Origin: Variovorax paradoxus
GTDB taxonomy: Bacteria; Pseudomonadota; Gammaproteobacteria; Burkholderiales; Burkholderiaceae_C
Assembly: GCF_009498455.1 (NCBI RefSeq)
Contig: NZ_CP045644.1
Span: 3,413,001-3,477,000, forward strand
Direction of reading: 5' to 3'
DNA: 64,000 nucleotides
Under the pieces are notes generated by a model, which did not search any database, was not told the DNA's origin, and saw only the letters and a list, made by a program, of their open reading frames with translations. Positions 15,166 through 32,300 of this stretch are shown piece by piece. Both the position numbers and the translations under genes were made by a program. Each line of letters opens with the position of its first letter. The stretch's first letter is position 1.

Positions 15166-15426
15166 ATGTCGACGAGCTGTTTTGACCGTGAAGACGAAGC
15201 CTTCATCGTTCTGGTCAATCACGAAGACCAGTACTCCATCTGGCCCCACTGGAAAGCCGTTCCCGGCGGATGGACCGCCGTCGAAGGCGTTCGCGGCGAC
15301 AAGAAAACCGCACTGGCCTACGTCGAGAGCCACTGGACCGACATGCGGCCGCGCTCGCTGCGCGATTGGATGCAGCAGCAACAGGACAAAGAGAGCGCAC
15401 AGGCCACGGAACGCGCGGCCGGTTGA
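15166..15426 (+). CDS. MbtH-like NRPS accessory protein
   Basis: An 86-residue MbtH-like protein with the family core [17 protein letters not shown] and [11 protein letters not shown], then RPRSLRDWM. MbtH proteins bind adenylation domains and are needed for their folding or activity. The ATG has AAGGA 7 bases upstream. It is the first gene of a tightly packed operon with the thioesterase and the synthetases (its TGA overlaps the next ATG). The 218 bases before it hold no gene; this must be the main operon promoter, probably read by the ECF sigma factor, but I could not identify a clear -35/-10 pair or a Fur-like palindrome there. Confidence 0.93.
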   Translation: MSTSCFDREDEAFIVLVNHEDQYSIWPHWKAVPGGWTAVEGVRGDKKTALAYVESHWTDMRPRSLRDWMQQQQDKESAQATERAAG

Positions 15427-16171
15427 TGGGCATGCAGGCGCCTCTTTCGCTTCTGTGCCTGCCCTGCGCGGGCGCCAGCGCCGCCATGTACCTGCGCTGG
15501 CGTCGTTTCCTGCCACCGTGGGTGCGCATCGTGCCGGTCGAACTGCCGGGGCGCGGCGCGCGGATGGGCGAGGCCTTCGTGGAAGATTTCGATGCCATGG
15601 TCGCGCGGATCTGCGCCGAGCAGGCCGATGCCATGCGCGGCGACTTCGCGCTCTTCGGCCACAGCATGGGCGCGTTGCTGGCCCAGGGCGTGGCCCGCAG
15701 GCTCCAGGCCTCGCGCCGGCCGATGCCGCGCGCGCTGCTGGTGTCCGGCTGCGCGGCCCCCTCGCGACGCGACCCCGAGCGCTTCGACGGTGGTGAAGAT
15801 GACGCCTCGCTGATCACCGAACTGCGCAAGCAGGGCGGTACGCCCGAGGAGGTGTTCGCCAGCGACGAACTCATGCGCATCACGCTCGACACGCTGCGAG
15901 CCGACCGCCGCGTCTGCCGCAGCCACGACGCGCGTGCCGCGGTCGGTGCGCTGCCGCTGACGCTGTCACTGCACGCCTTCGCAGGGCGGCAGGACGACAT
16001 CGAGGTGCCGGCCATGGCCGCCTGGGCCAAGGAAACCGCAGGCGCCTTCACGCTGGACTGGTTCGACGGCGGCCACTTCTTCCTGCGACAGCGCGAGACC
16101 GAATTTCTCGCGGCGCTCACACGGCATTTGCCGACACAGACACATCTTCACGCGCACCAAAGGGTCGAGTC

Positions 16172-16175
<4 letters not shown>
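15426..16175 (+). CDS. type II thioesterase (GrsT/RifR-like)
   Basis: A 249-residue alpha/beta hydrolase of the external thioesterase type: it opens with LLCLPCAGASAAMYLRW, has the nucleophile motif GHSMGALLA (Ser80) and ends with the His motif GGHFFL. Such enzymes remove wrong acyl groups from carrier domains. In this locus it is the only thioesterase, since none of the synthetases ends in a TE domain; it could therefore also release the product, although that is not the usual job of this family. It overlaps MbtH by TGATG and the first synthetase by ATGA. Confidence 0.9.
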
Positions 16176-21471
<5,296 letters not shown>

Positions 21472-21472
<1 letters not shown>

Positions 21473-24400
21473 TGACCACCGCCTTCAACGAATCCGTCGA
21501 ACCCACCGGCCTGGAAATCGCCATCGTCGGCCTGTCGGGCCGCTTCCCCGGCGCCGACGACGTGGACGCCTTCTGGCGCAACATCCAGGGCGGCGTGGAG
21601 TCGGTGTCGCGCTTCACCGACGAGCAACTGCGCGAACGCGGCGTGCCGCAGAGCCTGCTGGACGACCCCGACTATGTGAAGGCCGGCGTGATGTTCGAAG
21701 GCTTCGACCAGTTCGATGCCGGCTTCTTCGGCTACACGCCGCGCGAAGCCGAGAACCTCGATCCGCAGCAGCGCGTCTTTCTCGAATGCGCCTCGGCGGC
21801 ACTCGAGCACGCCGGCTGCGATCCCGAGCGCTGGCCCGGCAAGGTCGGCGTGTATGCGGGCGAGGGCGCCAACGTCTACCTGATCCGCAACCTGCTGCCG
21901 TCCTTCGGCCTCGGCGCGCACACGGGCATTGCCGACCTGCTCGGCCTCATGAGTGGCAACTCCGGCGGCTCGCTGTGCACGCGCGTTGCCTACAAGCTCA
22001 ACCTGCGCGGCCCCGCCGTGAGCGTGCAGACGGCCTGTTCCACGTCGCTCACCGCAGTGCACACCGCCTGCCAGGCGCTCCTGAGCCACGACTGCGACAT
22101 GGCCCTGGCCGGCGGCGTGTGGCTCAACCTGCTGCAAGAGGGCGGCTACCGCTACCAGGCCGGCGCGATCCTTTCGCCCGACGGCCATTGCCGTGCGTTC
22201 GATGCCGATGCGGCCGGCACGGTGATCGGCAGCGGCGCCGGCGTCGTCGCGCTCAAGCGCCTGGACGAAGCGCTGCGCGACGGCGACACCATCCACGCCG
22301 TCATCAAGGGCACCGCGGCCAACAACGACGGCTCGGCCAAGGTCGGCTTCACCGCCCCCAGCATCGACGGGCAGGCCGAGGTCATTCGCGCGGCGCAACT
22401 GATCGCAGGTGTCTCGGCCGACACCATCGGCTACATCGAGGCGCACGGCACCGGCACCACGCTGGGTGACCCGATCGAGATCGCGGCGCTCACGCAGGCC
22501 TTTCGCGCCGACACCGAGCGGCGCGGCTTCTGCGCGGTCGGTTCGGTCAAGACCAACATCGGCCACCTCGATGCGGCGGCCGGTGTGGCGGGGCTCATCA
22601 AGGCCACGATGGCGCTCAAGCACGGCGTGCTGCCGCCGAGCCTGCATTTCACGAAGCCCAACCCGCAGATAGCTTTCGCCGACAGTCCGTTCTACGTGAA
22701 CGCGCAGCGCCAGCGGTGGCCCGAAGGCCGCACGCCGCGCCGCGCGGGCGTGAGCTCGTTCGGCATCGGCGGGACCAATGTGCATGTGGTGCTCGAAGAA
22801 GCACCCGCGGTGCGGCCCACGCCACAGAAGGCTGCGCAGTGGCAGGTGCTGCCGCTGTCGGCGAAGGAAGAGGCTGCGCTCACCCAAGGTCGCGAACAAC
22901 TCGCGACGCATCTGCGGGCGAATGACGGGCTGGCGCTCGAAGACGTGGCGCACACGCTGCAGAGCGGACGTCGCGCCTTCACCTGGCGCAGCGCCGTGGT
23001 GGCGAATCAACCCGGGCTGGCTGCGGACATGCTCTCGCCGCCCGCCGTGGCGGCAACCCGTGTCGCCGTCTCTCCGCCCGAGGTGGCCTTCCTCTTCCCC
23101 GGCGGCGGCACCCAGCATGCACGCATGGGCGAAGACCTCTACCGCGACGGCGCCGTCTATCGCGAGGTGCTCGACCGCTGCGCCGTGGTGCTCAAGGCCG
23201 ACAGCGGCATTGATCTGCTCGCGCTGCTGTTCCCCGCGGCAGGCGATGAGCAGGCCGCCAACGAGCGCCTGTTCCGCATCGAGTTCGCACAGCCCGCGCT
23301 GTTCGCGACCGCGTACGCCATGGCGCGCTGGTGGATGAGCTGCGGCGTGCAGCCTGCGGTGCTGCTGGGCCACAGCCTGGGCGAATACGTCGCAGCCTGC
23401 CTGGCCGGCGTGTTCACGCTGGAAGACGCGCTGCGCATCGTCGCCGCGCGCGGCCGCCTGATGCAGACACTGGCGCCCGGCGCCATGACCGCCGTGCCGC
23501 TGCCCGAAGCGGAACTCCCGCCGTTCCTCGCCACGGGATGCGACCTGGCCGTGATCAACGGCGAGCAGCTCTGCGTGCTCGCCGGTCCGGCCGATGCCAT
23601 CGCGCGCGCCGAGGAAGAACTGCTCGCGCATCAGCACCAGCCGCGCCGTCTGCATGTGTCCATCGCCTCGCACTCCCGCCTGGTCGAACCCATGATGGCC
23701 GAGCTGGAGCGCCTGATCGCCGCGGTGCCGAAGCAGGCGCCGCGCATTCCCTTCATCTCCAACGTGACGGGCAAGCCGATCACCGACGAAGACGCGACCA
23801 GCCCTGCCTACTGGGGCCGGCACCTGCGCGGCACGGTGCGCTTTGCCGACGGCCTGTGCGAAATCTTCGCCGTGCCCGGCCGCGTGGTGCTCGAAGTCGG
23901 CCCCGGCGAAACGCTGGCCGGGCTGGCGCGCCAGCACCCCGGAGGCCGGTCGGCCGCGGGCATCTGGGCCAGCCAGGCCCATCCGCAGCAGGCGGCGAGG
24001 AATGCGCAGCAACTGGCGAACGCCATCGCGGGCCTCTGGACCGTGGGCGTCGATATCGATTGGGCGGCGTGCCGGACCGGTCCCGCGCCGCGCCGGGTGC
24101 CGTTGCCTACCTACGCGTTCCAGCGCCGCCGTTTCTGGGTCGAGCCCGAGCCCGAGCCCGGTGGCGCCGCGCAACCGGCACATGCTGCCGCGCCCGGTCT
24201 CTTCTATGCGCCGGCCTGGAAGCGCACCGCGCTGTCGCCAGTGCCGGCAACGGCTGGGCCGTCGGGCTGCACGCTGGTGCTCGGCGGTGCGAACAGCTTC
24301 ACCGACCGCCTAGCGCGCACGCTGCGCGAACAGGGCGGACGCGTGATCCTCGCGCTGCACGGCAAGAAGTTCGCGCGCACCACCGAAGGGCAGTACGCCA

Positions 24401-26031
24401 TGCGGCCGGCCGAACGCGCCGACCACGAAGCGCTGCTGCGCGAGGTCGAGTCCGAGGCCGGACCGGTCACGCGACTCTTCCACCTGTGGAGCCTCGACGC
24501 CGATGCACCGGCGCCTTCGCATGCCGCGGCCTTCGAGGCCGGCTACTTCAGCCTGCTCGCGCTGGCGCAGGCGCTCGACAACGTGGGCGGCACGGTCCGC
24601 CCACCGCTTGCGCTCACCGTCGTCACCGACCGCGTCGAGGATGTGGCCGGTACCGAGACGCTGGCGCCGGAAAAGGCGACCGTGCTGGGCATCGCCAAGG
24701 TGCTCGGCCAGGAGTCGCCCACCATCGCCTGCCGCGTCGTCGACGTGGTCCTGCCCGCGCCAGAAAGCACCGCCGAAGCCGACCTTGCACGCCGCGTCGT
24801 CGAAGAGGCGGCGGCCACGCGCGAGGACTTCGTCGTCGCCTACCGCGGCCCGCATCGCTGGACGAAGTCGTACGACACCTTGCCGGCGCAGACGCCGGGC
24901 GTGCAACGGCTGCGCCAGGGCGGCGTGTACCTGATCACCGGCGGGCTGGGCGGCGTGGGCCTGGCGCTCGCGCGCTACCTCAGCAAGACCTGGCAGGCCA
25001 GGCTGGTGCTGATGAACCGCACGCCGTTGCCCGAACGCGCCGAATGGTCGCGCATCGCCGCATCGGCCGACCAGCCCGCGTCGCTGCGCCGCAGGCTGCA
25101 GCAATTGATCGAGCTCGAAGCGAACGGCGCGCAGGTGCTGGCCGTGGCGGCCGACGTCACCGATCCGGCACAACTGCGCAGCGCACTGGCGACGGTGCAC
25201 GCGCGCTTCGGTCCGGTCAACGGCGTGGTCCACGCCGTCGTCCAGCCCGACCGCGGCATGATCGCCCAGCGCACCCGGGCCTTGGTCGAGGCCGCGTTCG
25301 CGCCCAAGATCGCGGGCACGCTCGCGCTGCTCGATGCGCTGCGCGCCGAACCGCTCGACTTCGTGCTCTTCTGCTCCTCGGTGGCGAGCCTGATCGGCGG
25401 CCTTGGCCGCAGCGACTACGCGGCTGCGAATGCGTACCTGGACGCGCTGGCCCACGCGCATCGGCGCAGTTCCGCGCTGCCGGTCTTCTCGGCGAACTGG
25501 GACGCCTGGCGCGACGTGGGCGTGGCGGTCGACATGGACATGCCCGAAGGTGTCGGCCTGGACGAGCGCACCGGCGTGTCGGCTTTCGAGCGCATCGCGA
25601 ACGGGCCCGACCTGCCGCAGACGGTGGTGTCCATCTCGCCCTTCGCGCCCCGCCTGCGCCCGCTGGACGGCCTGTTCGAGTCGCTGGACGACGAGCCCGC
25701 GCCCGAGGCCCGCGCAGGGCATCCGCGCCCGGTGCTGCAGACCGCGTTCGTCGCGCCCGAAGGCGACCTGGAAGAAGGACTCGCCGAGCTCTGGACCGAA
25801 GCGCTGGGCATTGCGCCCGTGGGGGCCAACGACAACCTGTTCGAGCTCGGCGGCGATTCGCTGCTGGCGATCCGGCTGCTGTCGCGGGTGCGCAAGGCCT
25901 ATGGCGTCGAGCTGCATCCCGCCGCCTTCTTCAAGGCGCCCACCATCGCCGAACTGGCCGCCCTGGTCGAGTTGCGGTTGATCGAGCAGATCGAAGACGC
26001 CCCCACCGTCGCAACCACCCCGGGTCTTTGA
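21472..26031 (+). CDS. type I polyketide synthase module: KS-AT-KR-ACP
   Basis: A 1519-residue single PKS module. The KS (residues 12-435) has all three catalytic sites: TACSTSL (Cys), EAHGTGT (His) and NIGHLD (His). The AT (about 535-850) has GHSLGEY, usual for malonyl-CoA, but IASHS in the second motif, closer to the methylmalonyl YASH than to HAFH, so extender choice is unclear. The KR (about 1140-1330) has the NADPH motif TGGLGGVG and Ser, Tyr and Asn of the active site (FCSSVASL, YAAANAY). The ACP is at about 1435-1505 (ELGGDSLL). There is no DH, ER or methyltransferase. It would extend the aminoacyl chain by one reduced ketide, giving a 4-amino-3-hydroxy (statine-like) unit. ATG overlaps the upstream stop; the next gene starts 2 bases after its stop. 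Confidence 0.92.
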
Positions 26032-26033
26032 TC

Positions 26034-29000
26034 ATGAGAGAGCGCAACGATCTTTCCGAACGCCGGGCGAAGCTGTCGCCCGCCCAACTGGCGCTGTTGC
26101 AGCGCAGGCTGCGGCGCGACAGCGACGCGCCCATGGCTCCCGCCCCGTCCTCGCGCGATGCCATCGCGCGCAGCGTGGACGACGGCGCTTTCGTGCCGGT
26201 CTCCTTCACGCAACAGGGGCAGTGGTTCCTGTGGCAACTCGATGCCGGCAACACGGCCTACCACGTCGGCGGCGGGCTGGGCTTTGCGGGGCCGTTGGAC
26301 GTCGCGGCGCTGCAGCAGGCGGTGCAGGCGCTTGCGATGCGCCACGACACGCTGCGCACCGTGTTCCGCCCCGGCCCCCACGGCCTGCCCGAGCAGCGCG
26401 TCGAGCCCGAGAGCCGCATCGAGATTCCCTTCGTCGATCTCAGCGGGCTCGATGCCTCGTCCCGCGCGTTGCGCTACCGCGAGACGGTGCACGCAGTCTG
26501 TCGCACGCCGTTCGACCTGACGACCGGGCCGATGCTGCGCGGCACGCTGCTGAAGATGGCCGAGGGCGATCACCAGCTGCTGCTGACGATGCATCACATC
26601 GGTTCCGATGCGTGGTCCGTCGAGCTCATCCTCGATGAACTGGCGCGCTTCTACGCGCAGCGCGCGGGTGAGGCGCCAGCCGGTACGGACCCCGAGCCCG
26701 AGATTCGCTACGCGGACTTCGCTCGATGGCAGCGCAAGTGGCTGGAAAGCGCCGAGGGCGAACGGCAACAGGCCCATTGGAAGCAGCGGCTCGGCGGCAG
26801 CCAGCCGGTGCTCGAACTCACCACCGACCGGCCGCGCGCCGCCAACGCGACGTACAGCGCTGCGCAGTACACGCTCGACGTGCCGGCGCCTCTGGCGCGC
26901 GAACTGAAGCAGCACGCGCGCGCGCAGGGCAACACCCTGTTCGCGGTGCTGCTTGCGGCCTTCCATGCCTTGCTTTTCCGCTACACCGGCCAGGACGAAA
27001 TCCGCATCGGCGTTCCCGTCGCCGGCCGCAACCGGCCCGAGACCGCCGGCGTGGTGGGCGCCTTCATCAACACGGTGGTGATGGACGCGCGGCTGCATCC
27101 GCGCATGAGCCTGGCCGATCTGCTGGCGCAGGTGCGCGACACCTCGCTCGATGCGCAGGCGCACCAGGAGCTGCCCTTCGAGCGCCTGGTGCAGGCGTTG
27201 CGTCCCGACCGCGCGCATGCGGGATCGCCGCTGTTCCAGGTCATGTTCAACCATCTCGGTGAAGGCAACCGGCCGTTGCGCGGATGGCCCGGCCTGCAGG
27301 TGCGGCGCATCGACCTCGGGGAGCGCGCGGCGCCGTTCGAGCTGATCCTGGAGACCATCGAGTCCGAAGACGGCGGCCTCCGCGCCGCGTTCCGCTACGC
27401 GGGCGAGCTGTTCGAGCCGGCGACCATCGCGCGGCTGGCGGGCCATTACCGCCGCGTGCTGGAAGCCTTCGTGGCCGAACCGGCGCGCGTGCTGGGCGAA
27501 CTGGCGCTGCTGGATGAAGCGGAACTTGCCGAGCTCGCGCAGCGCGCTGGATGGGGCGGCCGCACGCGCGAGACCCACGCAGCGCAGACCGTGCATGGCC
27601 TGATCGAGCGACAGGCGGCGGTGCAGCCCGAAGCCATTGCCGTGGTCTTCGAGCAGGAGGCGCTCAGCTACCGCGAACTCAACCAGCGGGCCAACCGGCT
27701 CGCGCACCGGCTGATCGCGCAAGGCGTGCGGCCTGAAACCCGCGTCGGCGTCGCGCTGGAGCGCGGCACCGATCTCGTGGTCGCGCTGCTGGCAGTCATG
27801 AAGGCCGGCGGCGCCTATGTGCCGCTGGACCCGGACTACCCCGCCGACCGCATCGCCTGCATGGTGGAAGACAGCGGCCTTGCGCTGGTGCTCACGCACG
27901 ACCACCTGCGCGGGCGCATGGTCTTGCCCGCAGACATCGATGCGCTCGCCATCGACACCGCGGACCTGGCCGGTTGCCTGGCCACCGACCCCGCGGTGGC
28001 GGTGGACGGCGACAACCTCGCCTACGTGATCTACACCTCGGGCTCCACGGGCCGTCCCAAGGGCGCGCAGCTGTGCCACCGCAACGTGACCCGGCTGCTC
28101 GCGTCCACCGAACCGTGGTTCCGCTTCGGGCCGACGGACGTGTGGACGCTGTTCCATTCCTGCGCCTTCGACTTCTCGGTCTGGGAAATCTTCGGTGCGC
28201 TGTGCACCGGCGGCAAGCTGGTCGTCGTGCCGTTCTGGGTGAGCCGCTCGCCGGCGGACTTCCTGCAGTTGCTGCGGGTGCAGCAGGTGACGGTGCTCAA
28301 CCAGACGCCCTCGGCCTTCGGCCAGTTGATCGCGTTGCCGCAGGCGCTGGACAAGGGCCTGTCGCTTCGCACGGTGATCTTCGGCGGCGAGGCGCTGGAG
28401 CCGCAGCGGCTGCGCGCGTGGATCGAGCACCACGGTGACCAGCATCCACAGCTGGTCAACATGTACGGCATCACCGAGACGACGGTCCACGTGACCTGGC
28501 GCCGCATCACCGCGGCGGACCTCGGGCAACAGCGCAGCCCGGTCGGCATCGCCATTCCGGACCTTGGCCTGCGGGTGCTCGATGCGGACCTGAACCTCGT
28601 GCCGCCGGGCGTGGCTGGCGAACTGCACGTGTCGGGCGCCGGCCTGGCGCGCGGCTACCTGAACCGCGCGGGCCTCACGGCCGAGCGCTTCATCGCAGCG
28701 GAAAACGGCGATCGCCTCTACCGCACGGGCGACCTCGTGCGCTGGAACGCGCAGGGCCAGCTGGAGTACCTCGGGCGCATCGACCACCAGGTGAAGGTGC
28801 GCGGCTTTCGCATCGAGCTCGGCGAGATCGAGGCGCAACTGCTCGCGCAGCCCGAGGTGCGCGAGGCCATCGTCATGGCCAGGGAACACGCCGGCGCGAC
28901 GATGCTCGTGGCGTACCTGTTGGCGCAGGCCGGACAGGCGATCGACGCGGCACAGGTGCGTGCACGGCTGGGCCGCGCGCTGCCCGAGTACATGGTGCCC

Positions 29001-29399
29001 GGCGCCCTCGTGGTGCTGCCGACGCTGCCGTTGAATGCGAACGGCAAGGTCGATCGCAAGGCGCTGCCCGAGCCCGGCTTCGGCAGCGAGCGCGCCTATG
29101 CCGCGCCCGAGGGCAATGCCGAAGAAGCGCTGGCGCGCATCTGGTGCGAAGTGCTGGGCGTGGCGCGTGTCGGCCGCAACGACCACTTCTTCGAACTCGG
29201 CGGCCACTCGCTGATGTCCATGCAGGTGATGGCGCGCGTGCAGGGCGTCCTGCACGTCGACCTTGCAGTCAGAGACATCTTTCAGAACCCCGTCCTGATG
29301 GACATGGCCCGGCTGATCGCCGAGGCGGGCGCGCGCAAGCCGCATGCCGATGCACTGTCCGACATCGACTCCTTCATTGACAGCCTCGAGACCACTTGA
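26034..29399 (+). CDS. NRPS module C-A-T, predicted Thr
   Basis: A 1121-residue one-module synthetase. A 45-residue lead precedes the condensation domain (about 50-490). Its catalytic motif reads HHIGSDA, with Ala in place of the last Gly; the catalytic second His and the Asp remain. The adenylation domain (about 520-1020) shows [14 protein letters not shown] and [10 protein letters not shown]. Specificity residues by eye are D-F-W-N-I-G-M-V-H, ending in Lys, which is the classic Thr code. The carrier domain is at about 1045-1110 ([12 protein letters not shown]). It accepts the chain from the PKS ACP, so its C domain must condense a polyketide donor with Thr. Its stop overlaps the ATG of the next gene (TGATG). 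Confidence 0.92.
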   Translation: MRERNDLSERRAKLSPAQLALLQRRLRRDSDAPMAPAPSSRDAIARSVDDGAFVPVSFTQQGQWFLWQLDAGNTAYHVGGGLGFAGPLDVAALQQAVQALAMRHDTLRTVFRPGPHGLPEQRVEPESRIEIPFVDLSGLDASSRALRYRETVHAVCRTPFDLTTGPMLRGTLLKMAEGDHQLLLTMHHIGSDAWSVELILDELARFYAQRAGEAPAGTDPEPEIRYADFARWQRKWLESAEGERQQAHWKQRLGGSQPVLELTTDRPRAANATYSAAQYTLDVPAPLARELKQHARAQGNTLFAVLLAAFHALLFRYTGQDEIRIGVPVAGRNRPETAGVVGAFINTVVMDARLHPRMSLADLLAQVRDTSLDAQAHQELPFERLVQALRPDRAHAGSPLFQVMFNHLGEGNRPLRGWPGLQVRRIDLGERAAPFELILETIESEDGGLRAAFRYAGELFEPATIARLAGHYRRVLEAFVAEPARVLGELALLDEAELAELAQRAGWGGRTRETHAAQTVHGLIERQAAVQPEAIAVVFEQEALSYRELNQRANRLAHRLIAQGVRPETRVGVALERGTDLVVALLAVMKAGGAYVPLDPDYPADRIACMVEDSGLALVLTHDHLRGRMVLPADIDALAIDTADLAGCLATDPAVAVDGDNLAYVIYTSGSTGRPKGAQLCHRNVTRLLASTEPWFRFGPTDVWTLFHSCAFDFSVWEIFGALCTGGKLVVVPFWVSRSPADFLQLLRVQQVTVLNQTPSAFGQLIALPQALDKGLSLRTVIFGGEALEPQRLRAWIEHHGDQHPQLVNMYGITETTVHVTWRRITAADLGQQRSPVGIAIPDLGLRVLDADLNLVPPGVAGELHVSGAGLARGYLNRAGLTAERFIAAENGDRLYRTGDLVRWNAQGQLEYLGRIDHQVKVRGFRIELGEIEAQLLAQPEVREAIVMAREHAGATMLVAYLLAQAGQAIDAAQVRARLGRALPEYMVPGALVVLPTLPLNANGKVDRKALPEPGFGSERAYAAPEGNAEEALARIWCEVLGVARVGRNDHFFELGGHSLMSMQVMARVQGVLHVDLAVRDIFQNPVLMDMARLIAEAGARKPHADALSDIDSFIDSLETT

Positions 29400-32300
29400 T
29401 GGACACCACGGCCACCCACGACCACATCGGCCGGCGCTTCCTGCGCCTGACCCCGGCCCAGCGCCGCGCGGTGTACCAGAAGATCCGCGCCGAGGGCCTC
29501 ACGATCGGGCAGTTTCCGATCGTGGCGCGCGACGAGGCGGCGCGCGCGGCGTGTCCGCCCTCGCATGCGCAGATGCGGCAGTGGTTTCTCTGGCAGCTGG
29601 AGCCGGCAAGTTCGGCCTATCACATCGCAGGCGGGCTGCGGCTCGATGGGCAGCTCGACGCCGACGCACTGAAGGCCGCCTTCGATGCGCTGGTGGCGCG
29701 CCACGAGTCGCTGCGCACGGTGTTCAGCGTGAATGCCGAGGGCGAGGTGGAGCAGCGCGTGCAGGCGCAGGGGGCGCTCGACATTCCGCTCGTTGACCTG
29801 GCGCATCTGCCGCAGGCCGAGCGCGAGGCGCAAGCGCGCGAAGCGGCGCGGCGCATCGCCGATGCTCCCTTCGACCTGACCACCGGCCCGCTGCTGCGGG
29901 TGGTGCTGATCCGCCTGGGTGCACAGGCGCACATGCTGGCGGTCGTGATGCATCACATCGTGTCCGACGGATGGTCGATGCGCATCGTGGTGGACGAGTT
30001 TGTCGCCGGGTACCGCGCGCGCGTGCAGGGCCGCGCGCCGCTGCACGATGCGCTGCCGGTCCAGTACGCCGACTACGCACTCTGGCAGCGACACTGGCTC
30101 GAAGCGGGCGAGAAGGAGCGGCAGCTGGACCACTGGAAGGCGCAGCTCGGCGCCGAGCACCCGGTGCTGCAGCTGCCGGTGGACCGCATGCGGCGCGCCG
30201 ACGCCAAGTACCGCGCCGCGCGCCACGCCACGGCGCTGCCGCCCTCGCTGGTCGACGCGCTGCGCCGGCGTGCGCAGTCGCGTGGGGCCACGTTGTTCAT
30301 GATGCTGCTCACCGGTTTCCAGGTGCTGCTGAACCGCTACACGGCGCAGCCGGACGTGCGGGTCGGCGTGCCGATTGCCAACCGCCACCGCGTCGAGTCG
30401 GAGCGGGTGGTCGGCTTCTTCGTCAACACGCAGGTGATGCGCAATGTGCTCGAAAGCCGCACCCGCCTGCACGAGGCGCTGGCCGCGACGCGCGAAGCGG
30501 CGCTGGGCGCGCAGGCGCACCAGGACCTGCCGTTCGAACAGCTGGTGGAGGCGCTGCAGCCCGAGCGCAGCCTGAGCACGGCGCCGCTGTTCCAGGTGAT
30601 GTTCAACCACCTGCAGCAGGATCACAGCGCGCTGGAAAATCTTCCGGGGCTCGTGCTGCGGACCTGGGAATTCGGCGAGCAGACAGCCCAGTTCGAGCTG
30701 ACGCTGGACGTGGTCGAGGACAGCCGCGGACAGGTGCAGCTGGTCTTCAACCATGCCCGCGAGCTGTTCGAGCCGGAGACCATCGAACGGATGGCCGGGC
30801 ATTACGTGGTGATCCTCGATGCGCTGGCGGGGGATGACACGCGTGCGATCGGGGATATCGATCTGTTGGGGGCTCCCGAGAAATCGCAGCTCACGCAATG
30901 GAGCGTGAACGCGCAGCAGGAGCCAGGTGCAGAGCTGGTGCATGACAGCATCGCGCGGCACGCGTTGCAACAGCCCGATGCGACGGCACTGCTGTTCGAC
31001 GAGACCTCGCTGAGCTTCGGCGAGCTGAACGCGCGTGCCAATCGGCTGGCCCATCGGCTGATCGCGCTGGGCGTGCAGCCGGACATGCGCGTGGGCATCG
31101 TGATGGAGCGTTCCCTCGAGATGGTGGTGGGCATCCTGGGCATCCTGAAGGCGGGCGGTGCGTACCTGCCGCTGGACCCCGAGTACCCGGCGCAGCGCCT
31201 GGCCTACATGGTGGAGGACAGCAGCATCGAACTGCTGCTGAGCCACAAGGCGACTCGCGATCTCATCACCGGGCAGGATGGCCTCGTGAGATTGGAAGTC
31301 GACAGCCTCGACGTCTCCAATGAACCCGACACCAATCCCCAGGTCGCGCTGCATGGCGAGCACCTGGCCTATGTCATCTACACCTCCGGCTCCACCGGCA
31401 AGCCCAAGGGCGCTGCGGTGCGCCACGAGGCGCTGCGCAGCTGCATGGCCTGGATGCAAAGCACCTACGGCCTGAGCGGCGACGACACCGTGCTGCACAA
31501 GGCCCCGTTCGGCTTCGACGTCTCGTGCTGGGAGATGTTCTGGCCGATGACCTCGGGCGTGCGCCTTGTGATCGCCAACCCCGGCGACCACCGCGACCCC
31601 GAGCGGCTGGTGCAGCTGATCCAGCGCCACCAGATCACCACGCTGAACTTCGTGCCCTCGATGCTGCAGGCCTTCCTGGCGCATCCGGGCATCGAGGCGA
31701 GCACGCGCCTGAAGCACATCATCTGCGGCGGTGAAGCCATGCCGGCAGAGACACAGAGAGAAGCACTGAGGCGCCTGAGCGGCGCGACGCTGCAGAACCT
31801 GTACGGCCCGACCGAGACGACCATCCACGTCACGCGCTGGACCTGCCGGGACGACGGCCAGAGCCTGGTGCCCATCGGGCGGCCGATCAGCGACACGCAG
31901 ACGTGGGTGCTGGATGCCGAGTTGAACCCTGTGCCGCGCGGTGTGGCGGGCGAGCTCTATGTGGGCGGTGTGAGCCTGGCGCGGGGGTACCTGAACAAGC
32001 CGGGCCTGAGCGCCGAGCGCTTCGTGGCAAATCCGTTCGGCCAAGGCGACAGGCTCTACCGCACGGGCGACCTCGTGCGCTGGAATGCCGAGGGCCAGAT
32101 CGAGTACCTGGGGCGCATCGACCATCAGGTGAAGATCCGCGGCCTTCGCATCGAACTCGGAGAGATCGAAGCCCAGCTGCTCGCCCAGCCTGAGGTCAAG
32201 GAAGCCGTGGTGGTGGCCCGGGAGGGCGCCGCCGGCCCCTCGCTGGTGGGCTACGTCGCCGCGCACGCGGGGCAAGCCATCGATGCCGATGTGCTGCGCG